From Microplitis mediator (lineage: Eukaryota; Arthropoda; Insecta; Hymenoptera; Braconidae), in assembly GCF_029852145.1 (NCBI RefSeq), contig NC_079978.1, positions 8,901,558 to 8,965,557 of the forward strand: DNA of 64,000 nucleotides, in the 5' to 3' direction. The position numbers were made by a program, and so were the translations under genes. The notes under the pieces are model-generated. The model saw only the letters and a program-made list of their open reading frames with translations, had not been told where the DNA came from and searched no databases. Positions 32,291 to 43,018 of this stretch are shown in pieces (the first letter of the stretch is position 1; every line of letters starts with the position of its first letter).

Positions 32291-34572
32291 CACTAACAAA
32301 TAATATAACAGAGTCTAAAGCTGGAACTGAAGTGCTCGCTGAGAGGATCATGAAAGCTATCTCCAAAGCGTGTAACGCTGCCATGCCTAAACTTCCGCCA
32401 ATGAGAGCTCACAAACCTGCGTACTGGTGGACGCAAGAGATTGCCGAGCTCAGAAGAGCATGTCATAAGTTGCGCAGACAAGCCGTTAGGTCGAGCAAGC
32501 GTCAGCAATCAAGAACTATCATCCCTGAAACTGTGCAATATAAGAAGGCGAAAAAAGCTCTCAATAAGGCTATTAAAAGCAGTAAGTCGAAGCACTGGAA
32601 AGATCTATGCGCTGAACTTGACAATGACCCATGGGGCAAAGCCTATCAAATTGTTTCCAAAGGTATTGGCAGACAAATACCAGAAGCTCCGAAAGAACCC
32701 TCACTGATGGAACACGTCATCAAAGACCTGTTTCCCCAACACGCCAAGCGGAGTGCGAGAGACTACCTGACATCAGAAGATATTCCGCTGTTCACGATTC
32801 AAGAACTTCAAGCAGCTGCAAAATCACTGAAAAGTGGTAAAGCCCCAGGACCAGATGGAATACCTCCAGTAGTTATTAAAGTGATCGCCAAAGAATTTCC
32901 CCAGTTACTCCTAAATGTGTATAACAGCTGCATTGAGACGGGAACTTTCTGCAAGCGCTGGAAAAAGCAGAGATTGGTTCTGCTTGACAAAGGGAAGGGC
33001 CCACCAATAACTTCAGCGTCATTTAGACCGCTGTGCATGCTTGATGTGACTGGTAAATTGCTGGAGAAACTTATTAAGGCACGACTTGCGTCGTCTATAG
33101 AAAGTTCAGGTAGTCTTACCTCAAACCAGTATGGTTTCAGGAAAGGCTATTCAACGATAGGAGCAATGGAAGAAGTTTTACGATTCGTAAAATCCTCGTG
33201 GGCCGAAGATCTAAGATCAAAAGGAGTCTGCATTTTCATTACGCTTGACGTTAAGAATGCCTTCAACTCAGTAAGATGGCAAGATATTCTCAACGCTCTA
33301 GAGGATGATTTTGACGTTGAAGCATACATCAAGCGTATTATTAGTGACTACCTTGACGAGAGATACCTGATCTACAACACAACAGAAGGACCTCGCTGGA
33401 TAGAGGTCACATCAGGTGTACCGCAGGGCTCAGTTCTTGGGCCAGACTTCTGGAATATACGGTACGACGAGCTGCTCAGAATGCCAATGCCAGATGAAAC
33501 CTGTCTGATCGGGTTTGCTGATGATGTTGCAGCAATCGTTCTCGCAAGAAATACAGAACAAGCACGTCAGCGAATAACTCAAGTAGTTGGTAAAATGTGC
33601 AAGTGGCTAAAAGATCATGGTCTTGAGCTAGCTGCCCAAAAGACCGAAATGGTAGTGCTGACAAGACAAAGATGGTTCGAGAAACCATTCTCCATCGATA
33701 TAAACGATGCGCAGATAACAGCCGCTAGAGCAGTAAAATATCTAGGAGTTATTTTTGACGAAAAACTATCATTCAACGAGCACTTCTCAAAGGTGGCTGA
33801 AAAGGCTAATCGAGTTATCGCAAGCCTTTCACGAATCCTGCTGAATACTTCTGGTCCCCGAAGCTCGAAAAAGCGGATCCTACTCAGCGCAGCACATTCC
33901 ATTCTGCTTTACGGTGCAGAATTGTGGGCTGATAAGCTATCGGTGGAGAAATACAGACGTAAGGTGGCAGCAGTGCAACGTAGAGGGGCGATAAGGGTGG
34001 CATGCGCCTACCGAACAGTATCTGAGGCGGCTGTCCTTGTCATTGCTGGGGTGCCACCAATCGATTTACTAGCTAATGAGAGGAAACGCACACACGAACG
34101 ACGGAAAAAAGAAACGTTGACTCACGAGATACGGAGAGCTGAAAAACGGCAAACGCTTGAAGCCTGGACTCAAAGGTGGAGTGCGACCACGACTGGAAAA
34201 TGGACCGCAAGAATTATTCCTTCCATAGAAAACTGGGTTAACAGAAAGCATGGTGAAGTAAATTACTACTTGACGCAAATGCTTTCAAATCATGGACTGT
34301 TTAATGCGTATCTGTATAAAATGACAATAAAGGCGACATCCGACTGCAATTACTGCACAAACAAAACTGATGACGCAGAACACACATTCTTTGAATGTAG
34401 AAGGTGGACGGAAGAGCGCATAGCAGTATCCGAAGCTATTGGTGCAGAAATTACACCGGACAATATAGTCTGCTATATGCTGAAAAGCAAGAACAACTGG
34501 AACGCTGTAGCATTTTTTGCGGAGACAGTACTTCGATCAAAAAAAACAGAGGAAGAGTTGATAAACAACTAA
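32218..34572 (+). CDS. R1-clade LINE reverse transcriptase ORF, full RT domain
   Basis: A 784-codon open frame; the first 24 residues are microsatellite translation. Linker residues 25-200 are followed by SGKAPGPDGIP (207-216), FRPLCMLDVTGK (269-280), motif A FITLDVKNAFN (Asp 344), motif B GVPQGSVLGP (400-409), motif C GFADD (432-436), VKYLGVIFDE (motif E) and a C-terminal CNYC...H....C knuckle. All catalytic Asp residues of the RT are present and no stops interrupt it, so the insertion looks young. FADD and the motif B wording fit R1-clade elements. Confidence 0.85.
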   Translation: MMSECMYVCMYVCMYVCMYVYIYIALTNNITESKAGTEVLAERIMKAISKACNAAMPKLPPMRAHKPAYWWTQEIAELRRACHKLRRQAVRSSKRQQSRTIIPETVQYKKAKKALNKAIKSSKSKHWKDLCAELDNDPWGKAYQIVSKGIGRQIPEAPKEPSLMEHVIKDLFPQHAKRSARDYLTSEDIPLFTIQELQAAAKSLKSGKAPGPDGIPPVVIKVIAKEFPQLLLNVYNSCIETGTFCKRWKKQRLVLLDKGKGPPITSASFRPLCMLDVTGKLLEKLIKARLASSIESSGSLTSNQYGFRKGYSTIGAMEEVLRFVKSSWAEDLRSKGVCIFITLDVKNAFNSVRWQDILNALEDDFDVEAYIKRIISDYLDERYLIYNTTEGPRWIEVTSGVPQGSVLGPDFWNIRYDELLRMPMPDETCLIGFADDVAAIVLARNTEQARQRITQVVGKMCKWLKDHGLELAAQKTEMVVLTRQRWFEKPFSIDINDAQITAARAVKYLGVIFDEKLSFNEHFSKVAEKANRVIASLSRILLNTSGPRSSKKRILLSAAHSILLYGAELWADKLSVEKYRRKVAAVQRRGAIRVACAYRTVSEAAVLVIAGVPPIDLLANERKRTHERRKKETLTHEIRRAEKRQTLEAWTQRWSATTTGKWTARIIPSIENWVNRKHGEVNYYLTQMLSNHGLFNAYLYKMTIKATSDCNYCTNKTDDAEHTFFECRRWTEERIAVSEAIGAEITPDNIVCYMLKSKNNWNAVAFFAETVLRSKKTEEELINN

Positions 34573-34793
34573 GATACAGCAAGAAGATGTTATAGAACAT
34601 AGAAACGGATCAGGCCGAAGTAATGCGAGAGCGGTTCCAGCCTGATCACCTCCAACTAGAGGTAGTAAGAGAGGAGGTTTTTTAGTGAGTAAGAATCTCA
34701 CACTACTGGAACAACATCCCCAGCCCTTCTAAAAAAATCCAGTGTCTTTTAGAAGATTTTTCCACCTCTCAGGAAAAAAAAAAAAAAAAAGAA
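32291..34793 (+). mobile_element. 5'-truncated R1-clade LINE nested in repeat copy 3
   Basis: It carries the RT half of ORF2, a 200-bp 3' UTR and a poly-A run at 34774-34790. It sits inside the TATG/TA/TG microsatellite of copy 3. The endonuclease and ORF1 are absent, as expected for a 5'-truncated insertion. No target duplication can be read because both flanks are simple repeat. Confidence 0.8.

Positions 34794-34795
<2 letters not shown>

Positions 34796-34889
<94 letters not shown>
34796..34889. repeat. (TA)n(TG)n microsatellite
   Basis: TA then TG dinucleotide runs, about 95 bp, forming the right side of the split microsatellite of copy 3. Confidence 0.95.
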
Positions 34890-34892
<3 letters not shown>

Positions 34893-35204
34893 CTCTTTGT
34901 AACTTTTTAACTAATGAATCGATTTGGATGATTGAGGTAGCAATCGAAAGAGCTTGTTGGCCCTCAACTTTCCTAGAAATCTCAGATCATTTGATCAAGC
35001 AGACTCGAAAATATTGGCGAATTACGAAAAAAAAAAAATTTTTTTTTTTAGTTTTTTAGTGATTTCTCATAAACAACTTGAACGATCGACTTCAAAATCT
35101 AATCAGCTCTAGAACTTTATAAGCCGCGTCAAATGTCACCTCAGCCATCTCAATCGGTTAATTTGTTCGAGAGATATCGTTGGCGAAAGAAATGATAAAA
35201 ACCG
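34890..35204. repeat. ACTTCCCGCT repeat, copy 3, middle part
   Basis: It carries the family phrases GATTGAGGTAGCAATCGAAA and ATAAGCCGCGTCAAATGTCA in the same order as copy 2. It is more diverged than copies 1 and 2. Confidence 0.6.
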
Positions 35205-35820
35205 GTTTTTTTCGATTATCTTTGAAGTGACTTTTTGTCTTAAAAAAAAAAAATAATAATAATAATATTTCGAAACAATGAATAAGAAATTTACTACTTC
35301 TAAGTACGAAGATAGGTGGAGGTGGGTGAACATGGGTGAGGATAATCATAGATTTTCCCATCCATTTCCATGATTATTTCTCTTGTAAACTTCAAATTCG
35401 ACTCCGCCGTCGCATCTTACGGCATTAAATAAATTTACAAACTTAATTATCTTTTAAAATTTCTGAAAAGTTAAAAAAATACAATTTTATCTTGTTTTTT
35501 CCGGATAAATCATAATATAATGTACTAAAATGTTTCTGAAATCATACAAACTTTTCCACTTTATGGTCTCTTTTGATCATCATATAATGTCATATAACTT
35601 GTTCCTTAGTTTTAAACAGATTGTCAGCAAAAAATTGAAAAACCCAGTCTTTAATATTGTTCTCGGATATTCCATACATTATTGCTCTGATCTAAGTCAA
35701 TACTCATTCAAATCTTGATTTTGATGACTGACATTGATTTTTGCCTCAACACATTTATTTCAGAGAACATAATCGATAATAAAAATTTAAAAGCCGCTCC
35801 TTCATTAATGATTTTCGATT
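35205..35820. other. Unassigned AT-rich sequence within copy 3
   Basis: About 600 bp with no counterpart in the other copies, so probably a further insertion. No gene is seen. Confidence 0.35.
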
Positions 35821-36006
35821 CTTAACTTTTCAAACTCTAGCATAAAACGTAACTTTTCAGAGCTTGAAAAGCTCATAAAAAAATGATTCCATGTAATAGC
35901 ATTTTCGAGCTCGAAAATATATTCACAGTGATGTTTTCAAGCTCCTTGAGCTCGAAAACAGCAGGAAGTTTTAGGGCTGGCCCGCAGAGTCAACCGACGC
36001 CCAGAT
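35821..36006. repeat. ACTTCCCGCT repeat, copy 3, end part
   Basis: It has the GAGCTC palindromes, AAACAGCAGGAAGTTTTAGG and GGCTGGCCCGCAGAGTCAAC, i.e. the family terminus, then a T run. Confidence 0.65.
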
Positions 36007-36193
36007 TTTTTTTTTTCTGATCTTTTTGACGGATCCTGGTCAAAGTCGTCTATTCAACGAATAGTATTCGATAATCATAGGTCGTTTACATGAGGTAAGC
36101 GCCTTGATTTATTTATTTATTTCCCTAATTCACTTCGCATCAAGGGGTACGCGTATGTGCACGTACGCACATATATATATATATATATATATA
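36007..36193. repeat. Diverged copy of the LINE-upstream repeat
   Basis: From about 36050 to 36170 it parallels 50140-50225 (and, inverted, 24945-25030): TTATTTCCCTAATTCACTTC then GGTACGCGTATGTGCACG. It ends in (TA)n at 36172-36193. Confidence 0.4.
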
Positions 36194-36917
36194 TGTCGGA
36201 AGACCAGTAACATGATGGGCATCACCCTGACCATCGGGTTTATTATTTTTGTCTGGCATTTTATTACAAATATAAACGAATAATAATTACACAGAACAGT
36301 AATTTATTATTAAAGTATTATTCACAAATAGTAGTAACTAAACAAACGGTATAACGAATATAATATCTCACAATTGTTAATACGTACAGAATTACAACTA
36401 ACACAATATTTGATACACATAAAATGATAACAATAAATTAATAATAATAAATGATATTAATCGTAGTATACAATCGCCCGATAATATTAATAATTAAACT
36501 ATGATTAAATAATATACGAGTACTACGGTAAACTAGTCTCGAGAACGAATCCACGGTCAACAGGAAAACTTGTACTCGCACAACGAATGCTCAATCAGAA
36601 CTAACTAACTCAACTAGTCCCAAACTCTGTACTTTTCGTTAAAAACCTTTTTGTCAAAATATTCAAAGAAGGACAACCGTCTCATATTATCTTACTATCT
36701 TGTCCTCTGTGTCTTACTATACCCATCCTGTGACCGTGGCTACGTTTGGTGAACAGATGTCACAGCGAGCCTAAGCCTCCCGTAATAAACATAATCTGCT
36801 TAAGTTGTAAACAACTAGAACTTAAATTTTATTATTTAATTGTTACTATAAAAACTAGTCTCGACTGTTGGAAATTTCCCGTCCTATTGGAAAACCCCGT
36901 TTTATTCTTTCATCTCC

Positions 36918-36962
<45 letters not shown>

Positions 36963-37684
36963 GTTGGAGATGAAAGAATGAAATAGGGTTTTCCAATGGG
37001 ACGGGAAATTCTCAACAGTCGAGACTAGTTTTCACAGTAACAATTGAATAAAATTTGAGCACTAGTGGTTTACAACTTAAGTAGATTATGTTTATTGCGG
37101 GAGGCTTAGGCTCGCTGTGACATCTGTTCACTAAACGTAGCCACGGTCACAGGATGGGTATAGTAAGACACAGAGGACAAGGTAGTAAGATAATGAGATT
37201 GTTGTCCTTCTTTGAATATTTTGACTAAAAGGTTTTTAATGAAGAGTACAGAGTTTTTGGACTAGTTGAGTCGGTCAGTTCTGATCGAGCATTCGTTGTG
37301 CGAGTACAAGTTTTCCTGTTGACCGTGGATTCGTTCTCGAGCCTAGTTTACCGTAGTACTCGTATATTATCTAATCATAGTTTATTATTAATATTATCGG
37401 GCAAGTTGTATACTACGATTAATATCATTTATTATCATTATTCTATTGTTCTCATTTTATGTGTAACAAATATTGTGTTAGTTATAATTCTGTGTGTGTT
37501 AACAATTGTGAGATATCATATTCGTTATACCGTTTGTTTAGTTACTACTATTTGTGGATATTACTTTGATAATAAATAACTGTTTTGTGTTATTATTATT
37601 CGTTTATATTTTTAACAAAATGCTAGAACAAAATAATAAGCCCGATGGTCAGGGTGATGCCCATCAAATTCCTGCTCTTCCGAT
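36194..37684. repeat. 1.5-kb inverted dimer centred on (TA)n, LTR/leader-like arms
   Basis: 36194-36920 is the imperfect reverse complement of 36962-37684; a (TA)n run at 36921-36957 is the centre and (TA)n also marks both edges. Read on the plus strand, the right arm starts TGTTGGAGATGAAAGAATG and ends with an ATG (37620) and about 20 codons (MLEQNNKPDGQGDAHQIPAL). It resembles the 5' LTR/leader of a retrotransposon with the first codons of gag, present twice head to head. The element type is unproven. Confidence 0.65.
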
Positions 37685-37701
37685 ATATATATATATATAT
37701 A
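37685..37701. repeat. (TA)n tract
   Basis: A short TA run between the inverted dimer and the next palindromic element. Confidence 0.85.
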
Positions 37702-38587
37702 TTAGGGTGGCGCAAAAAAACCGACTATTTTTTTTTTTTCAATCTCGCATGAAAATTTGTTGGTTTACGATGTTTTAAGAAGCCTCTCCACAAATCAGCT
37801 CGATAAAAAATTTTTAAGAGGTCGCTCACGAATTTTGAAAATATCGAAAATGATCGAAATTAGGATTTTTATTTAAAAAATTTTTTTTTTCTCGTGGCAG
37901 CAATAGTTTATATTTGTAAAATCATGACTATGCTGAAAATTTCAGCCCAAAATTTAAATATTTAAACGGCGCTCAAGAATTTTGAATGTTTCCGAGCGCA
38001 GTCTCTTGGACATTTTTGAGCGACCCTTAAATATTAATAATAAAGCTTCTCGATTTTTTCACCATCAATTTGCATGACAATGAATGAAAATATAACCCGA
38101 GAAATAGAAATAATAAGTTATTTACATACTTTTTTATTTTTTAATCCAATTTGTAGGTTTTTTCGCTTATTCAAAACTGACCGAATTTCATTGTTTAAGA
38201 CTGTTCTGTATATTTTTGGGTATGCAAAAGTTATATTTAAGTGAAATGACAACAATTGAGTTATATAAACTAATTCAAACTATTAATTACATATTGTCAG
38301 TGAATATTCGAAATTCTTGAGCGCCGTTTAAATATTTATATTTTGGGCTGAAATTTTCAGCATAGTCATGATTTTACAAATATAAACTATTGCTGCCACG
38401 AGAAAAAGAAAATTTTTTAAATAAAAATCCTAATTTCGATCATTTTCGATATTTTCAAAATTCGTGAGCGACCTCTTAAAAATTTTTTATCGAGCTGATT
38501 TGTGGAGAGGCTTCTTAAAACATCGTAAACCAACAAATTTTCATGCGAGATTGAAAAAAAAAAAATAGTCGGTTTTTTTGCGCCACC

Positions 38588-38591
<4 letters not shown>
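37702..38591. mobile_element. TTAGGGTGGCGC palindromic element A, 890 bp
   Basis: The termini TTAGGGTGGCGCAAAAAAAC and their inverse extend as arms of about 285 bp. The central 300 bp is unique. There is no ORF of note. The element is flanked by TA on both sides. The same element lies inverted at 38660-39549. Confidence 0.8.

Positions 38592-38659
<68 letters not shown>
38592..38659. repeat. (TA)n tract
   Basis: About 34 TA units separate elements A and B and form the centre of their inverted arrangement. Confidence 0.95.
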
Positions 38660-38663
<4 letters not shown>

Positions 38664-39549
38664 GGTGGCGCAAAAAAACCGACTATTTTTTTTTTTTCCA
38701 TCTCGCATGAAAATTTGTTGGTTTACGATGTTTTAAGAAGCCTCTTCACAAATCAGCTCGATAAAAAATTTTTAAGAGGTCGCTCACGAATTTTGAAAAT
38801 ATCAAAAATGATCGAAATTCGGATTTTTATTAAAAATTTTTTTTTTTTCTCGTGGCAGCAATAGTTTATATTTGTAAAATCATGACTATGCTGAAAATTT
38901 CAGCCCAAAATTTAAATATTTAAACGGTGCTCCAGAATTTCGAATATTAACTGATAATATGTAACTAATAGTTTGAATTAGTTTTTATAACTCAATTATT
39001 GTCATTTCACTCAAATATAACTTTTGCATAACCAAAAATATACAGGACAGTCTTAAAAAATAAAATTTTGTAAGTTTTGAATAAGCGAAAAAACCTACAA
39101 ATTGGATTAAAAAATAAAAAAGTATGTAAATAACTTATTATTTCTATTTCTCGGGTTATATTTTCATTCATTATCATGCTAATTGATGGTGAAAAAATCG
39201 AGAAGCTTTATTATTAATATTTAAGGGTCGCTCAAAAACGTCCAAGCGACTGCGCTCGGAAATATTCAAAATTCTTGAGCGCCGTTTAAATATTTAAATT
39301 TTGGGCTGAAATTTTCAGCATAGTCATGATTTTACAAATAAAAACTATTGCTGCCACGAGAAAAAAAAAAATTTTTAAATAAAAATCCAAATTTCGATCA
39401 TTTTTGATATTTTCAAAATTCGTGAGCGACCTCTTAAAAAATTTTTATCGAGCTGATTTGTGGAGAGGCTTCTTAAAACATCGTAAACCAACAAATTTTC
39501 ATGCGAGATAGAAAAAAAAAAAATAGTCGGTTTTTTTGCGCCACCCTAA
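38660..39549. mobile_element. TTAGGGTGGCGC palindromic element B, inverted copy of A
   Basis: It has the same 890-bp length and termini as A. Its unique central part (e.g. AAAACCTACAAATTGGATTA at about 39090) is the reverse complement of the centre of A (about 38140-38165). A and B are therefore one family in opposite orientation. Confidence 0.8.
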
Positions 39550-40217
39550 TATATATATTGTTTTTAGACAATAAAAACTTAGTAAAAATATTTTACAATT
39601 TAATCCGCTTGAGATTTTGTTAGTTTTCATATTTACGTTTATGACGGTAGACTTAAGTCGAAGGAGCCCGTCTGGGCATCCAACGTAGACACGATCGAGA
39701 GATAGCAATATTTTCGGTATAATGAGTTTTTAAACATATGGAAGTAATTGTACGAGTTTGTAAAATTACCTGAGATATAGTTTTGGTCGAGTCGGGGACT
39801 CAAGAATATTGGGTACAGAGAGTTAGTTCTAATTGAGCAAAGGAACGGACGACATTGCTATCCGACCGATCGTGTATTCGTTTCGATTTTAATTTTACTG
39901 CCGTATACATTTTACAACAGCAACTAGAATATTTTCAATAGTTGTTATTCTCTAGTAAACTAATCGCTTGTAATAATTTGTGTATTTAATAATGTGTAAT
40001 ATTTGATATTTTGTAATCTTTGATATTTTCTCGGATACTTTAATATTGTGTAGTTGTCCGATACTGATATTATTGCTTGTAATCTTATTGTTTAGTGTAT
40101 ACTATATTTGTGAGTAGTAATTACCTGTGTGTGTTCGTTAAATTGTTTAATAAATAAGATGAGTGGCAAAGATAACGACGTAGACCCGAGTCTCATTAAT
40201 ACCTCAACTGGTAAGTC

Positions 40218-40219
<2 letters not shown>
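39550..40219 (+). other. LTR/leader-like sequence ending in a short ORF start
   Basis: GC-richer than its surroundings, it ends with an ATG at 40159 and about 20 codons (MSGKDNDVDPSLINTSTG), then GGTAAGTC, a splice-donor-like word, before (TA)n. The layout is the same as the right arm of the 36.2-37.7 kb dimer. It is possibly the 5' part of another retrotransposon. Confidence 0.35.

Positions 40220-40261
<42 letters not shown>
40220..40261. repeat. (TA)n tract
   Basis: About 20 TA units left of palindromic element C. Confidence 0.95.
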
Positions 40262-40267
<6 letters not shown>

Positions 40268-41235
40268 TGATTCAAAAAAATCGTTTAATTTTTTTTTCTT
40301 CATTATATGGAAAATATTGTTGGAAATGACGTAAAAAAAATACTGTAAAAGTTTGAGCTCTTAATATTAATATAAACAATTGCCGCATCGCGATTTTCTA
40401 TTTCCCGTTTAAATAACATGGGAAAATTTATTTTTTAAGCTTTGGAATTTTGTAGCTCTCGGTGAGACCAATACTTTTGAATGTTCAAGATATATTCTTA
40501 TGGGAAATTTGACGCTCTACAAAAAAGGTCTCTTATAATTTTTCGATATTTTTATTTCTTCAAAAGTAATTCGAAGTGAAAATTAGATTGACGATAAATT
40601 TTCACATTTTTTAGATTTTTTGACGCAACCATCAACTTTATCCGAAAATTTTAAAGGACATTTTTTGTAGAGCATTTTATTTCCTACAACTTATCTCAGA
40701 GAAAATTTTTATCAATATAATTAATTTTGAGCAAGAAAATTTAGATTATTTAAAAAAATTTTCAGTTGATTGCAAATAACATACGACTTAAGTGAAATAT
40801 CGAAAATTTTCTCTGAGATAAGTTGTAGGAAATAAAATGGTCTATAAAAAATGTCCTCTAAAATTTTCGGATAAAGTTGATTTAGAAAATGTGAAAATTT
40901 ATCGTCAATCTAACTTTAACTTCGAATTACTTTTGAAGAAATAAAAATATCGAAAAATTATAAGAGACCTTTTTTGTAGAGCGTTAAATTTCCCATAAGA
41001 TTATAACTTGAACATTCGAAAGTATTGGTCCCACCGTGAGCTACAAAATTCCAAAGCTTAAAAAATAAATTTTCCCATAATATTTAAACGGGAAATAGAA
41101 AATTGCGATGCGGTAGTTGTTAATATTAATATTAAGAGCTCAAACTTTCACAGTATTTTTTTTTCGTCATTTCCAACAATATTTTCGATATAATGAAGAA
41201 AACAAAAATTAGTCGATTTTTTTGAGTCAGTCTAA
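40262..41235. mobile_element. Palindromic element C, 974 bp, TA-flanked
   Basis: It starts TTAGAATGATTCAAAAAAAT and ends with a diverged inverse. The arms mirror for about 440 bp around 40,760 (TCCTACAACTTATCTCAGAG at 40682 is inverted at 40818). It shares GCTCTACAAAAAAGGTCTCT with the truncated element at 15143 and is a more distant member of the same group. Confidence 0.75.
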
Positions 41236-41274
41236 TATATATATATACTTAGTATCTTTGTTAAACCCTTTTTG

Positions 41275-41640
41275 GATACTTAAGCGTGCTCATAGAGACT
41301 ACCACCTCCTTCTATCTTCCTACTATCCTCCTTGCTTTCTTTGACTCCTTTGCGAACAATAAAGTCCCTCAGGGACGGCATTGATATCAGTTTGTTTTCC
41401 TTGCAACCGACAGAGTTGCCACAATTACAATATGCAAGCATATAAAGTGGGTACTGCCAATGGTTGGTGGTACTTATAGCGGTACCACGCAAAGGTCGAT
41501 GTTTACTTGTCCGGCCTATTTTAGGGCACTTATGGGCCTTACCTCTAGAAAATAGGGACAGAGGAGGTCTCATCAATCCATTCATGCGCCTCACTTATTA
41601 GATGACGAGGCATTTGGTTATATATGGATAGTTTTATTGT
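41275..41640 (-). pseudogene. R2-clade 3' trailer segment
   Basis: A minus-strand 104-codon frame (41594-41280), containing GRTSKHRPLRGTAIS and KGVKES, matches the 3' trailer of the R2-clade pseudogene at 24255-24420. It lies downstream of the R2 endonuclease part on the same strand. Confidence 0.5.
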
Positions 41641-42055
41641 CCATGAGCCGTATGGATACGGCAACAATCTAAAAAGAATCAAATAATTGAGTATTCGCAG
41701 GGGCTCCCGTAACTAATACTAAATAACACAAAAATAAAATAAATGAATCTAATACAATAAAAAAAAAAATAAAGAATAAAATTACAACAGAGAGATTAAC
41801 TCTTCGAGTATTTTATATACATAGAGGGGGGGGGGGTAGATGAACTCTCTCAAATCGTTCGTCTGGCGGCCTTATTGCTCTAGTATGATACACCATGGTT
41901 TTTATCTGATTGAATCACGTGAAATTTGTGCAGGATCCTTGTAACACCCTAGTAGTTAGACCAGATAGGGCTCCCTTGGTTAGGTCTAACCCCAACAGGT
42001 AATTCCCAGATGCCTAGGACCAGATTCCTCGCCTGGTCATGGTTATAGAGGAGAT

Positions 42056-42968
42056 CTAAACCTTGGCCCTATGGACATGATATGAATCTGCACCATAGTC
42101 ACACTTTGCTTTATGCCACCCACTCAGACTGCCCCTCCCTGTCACAACCTGCGCATCCAAGATCGATACCTTACCGTCTCTTTTCACAATGAGGTCAGAA
42201 ATTCTTATGTGGACATTCGTCTTTATCCGTTTTTCCTTGACTACCTCGTATCCCTTTTCGTGAGGCATGGCAGCTGCTTTGTCGACAACCGCGTTGTGAC
42301 AAAGGATCACCCCTCCGTGGGTTCTGTAGCACTGCTGGACGATGTGAACCTTCGTTTCCGGTACATTGCACCCTGGTCTGCATAAGTAATCATTGCTTTA
42401 TCGTCTCATACCTCTAGTCCGCTTCATACGTGACGGTAACGCATTTATTCTTAGTCTAACAAACTGCACCAAGTCTCGCGATGGCGTTCTGCACATAGGG
42501 TCATCGACCCAGCTATATGACATACGCTGCCTTCTTGTTTTTTGTAATCCAGTACCATCAACAGACTGGTGCAGCTTTTTAGACCAGTCCTTCTCTTGAG
42601 CCTTTGCTAGACTGCACCATTTTTTTTTTTTTTTGGGCCCATAAACTAAGACTTGCTTCGCGTGCTGCATCGAATGTCGAATTATTAAGCCGGGTGAACC
42701 GCTGCAAGTCCAGTTCGGGGACTTTCGACTCGAATGTCATTATTCCCAGGCCACCCTCACTAATAGGAGCATGAGAGTGCGCCGTCGGGACATCGTGTGG
42801 AAGCCGAAACCATGTTCTTGCTGCATGCCGTATCTTCTTGTCGAGACGCCTTAAGCGGGAGGGTGACGTCCTACCCAAGACCACAACATGAAGAAACCTC
42901 GGGATAATAAAAGTTCTTATCATCTTGAGACGTTGTTGTAGCTTCAGTCGAGCTCTAGTTTGTCGCAA
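42056..42968 (-). pseudogene. R2-clade LINE C-terminal part (RT thumb, CCHC, endonuclease)
   Basis: Minus-strand frames 42968-42579, 42670-42398 and 42385-42056 continue one another. They hold LPHDVPTAHSHAPISEGGLG (the RT-thumb block of R2), then LHQSVDG...FVRLRINALPSR, then an HIVQQCYRTHGG-type knuckle, then the restriction-like endonuclease with ISDLIVKRDGKVSILDAQVV. A frameshift lies at the T run 42620-42634. R2 proteins nick 28S rDNA and prime reverse transcription there; this copy has no rDNA flank and the N-terminal half is absent. Confidence 0.75.
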
Positions 42969-43018
42969 CTTTCGGAATCAGCTGCCCAACTACAGCTACA
43001 GGTACGCAAGTTCCTACA

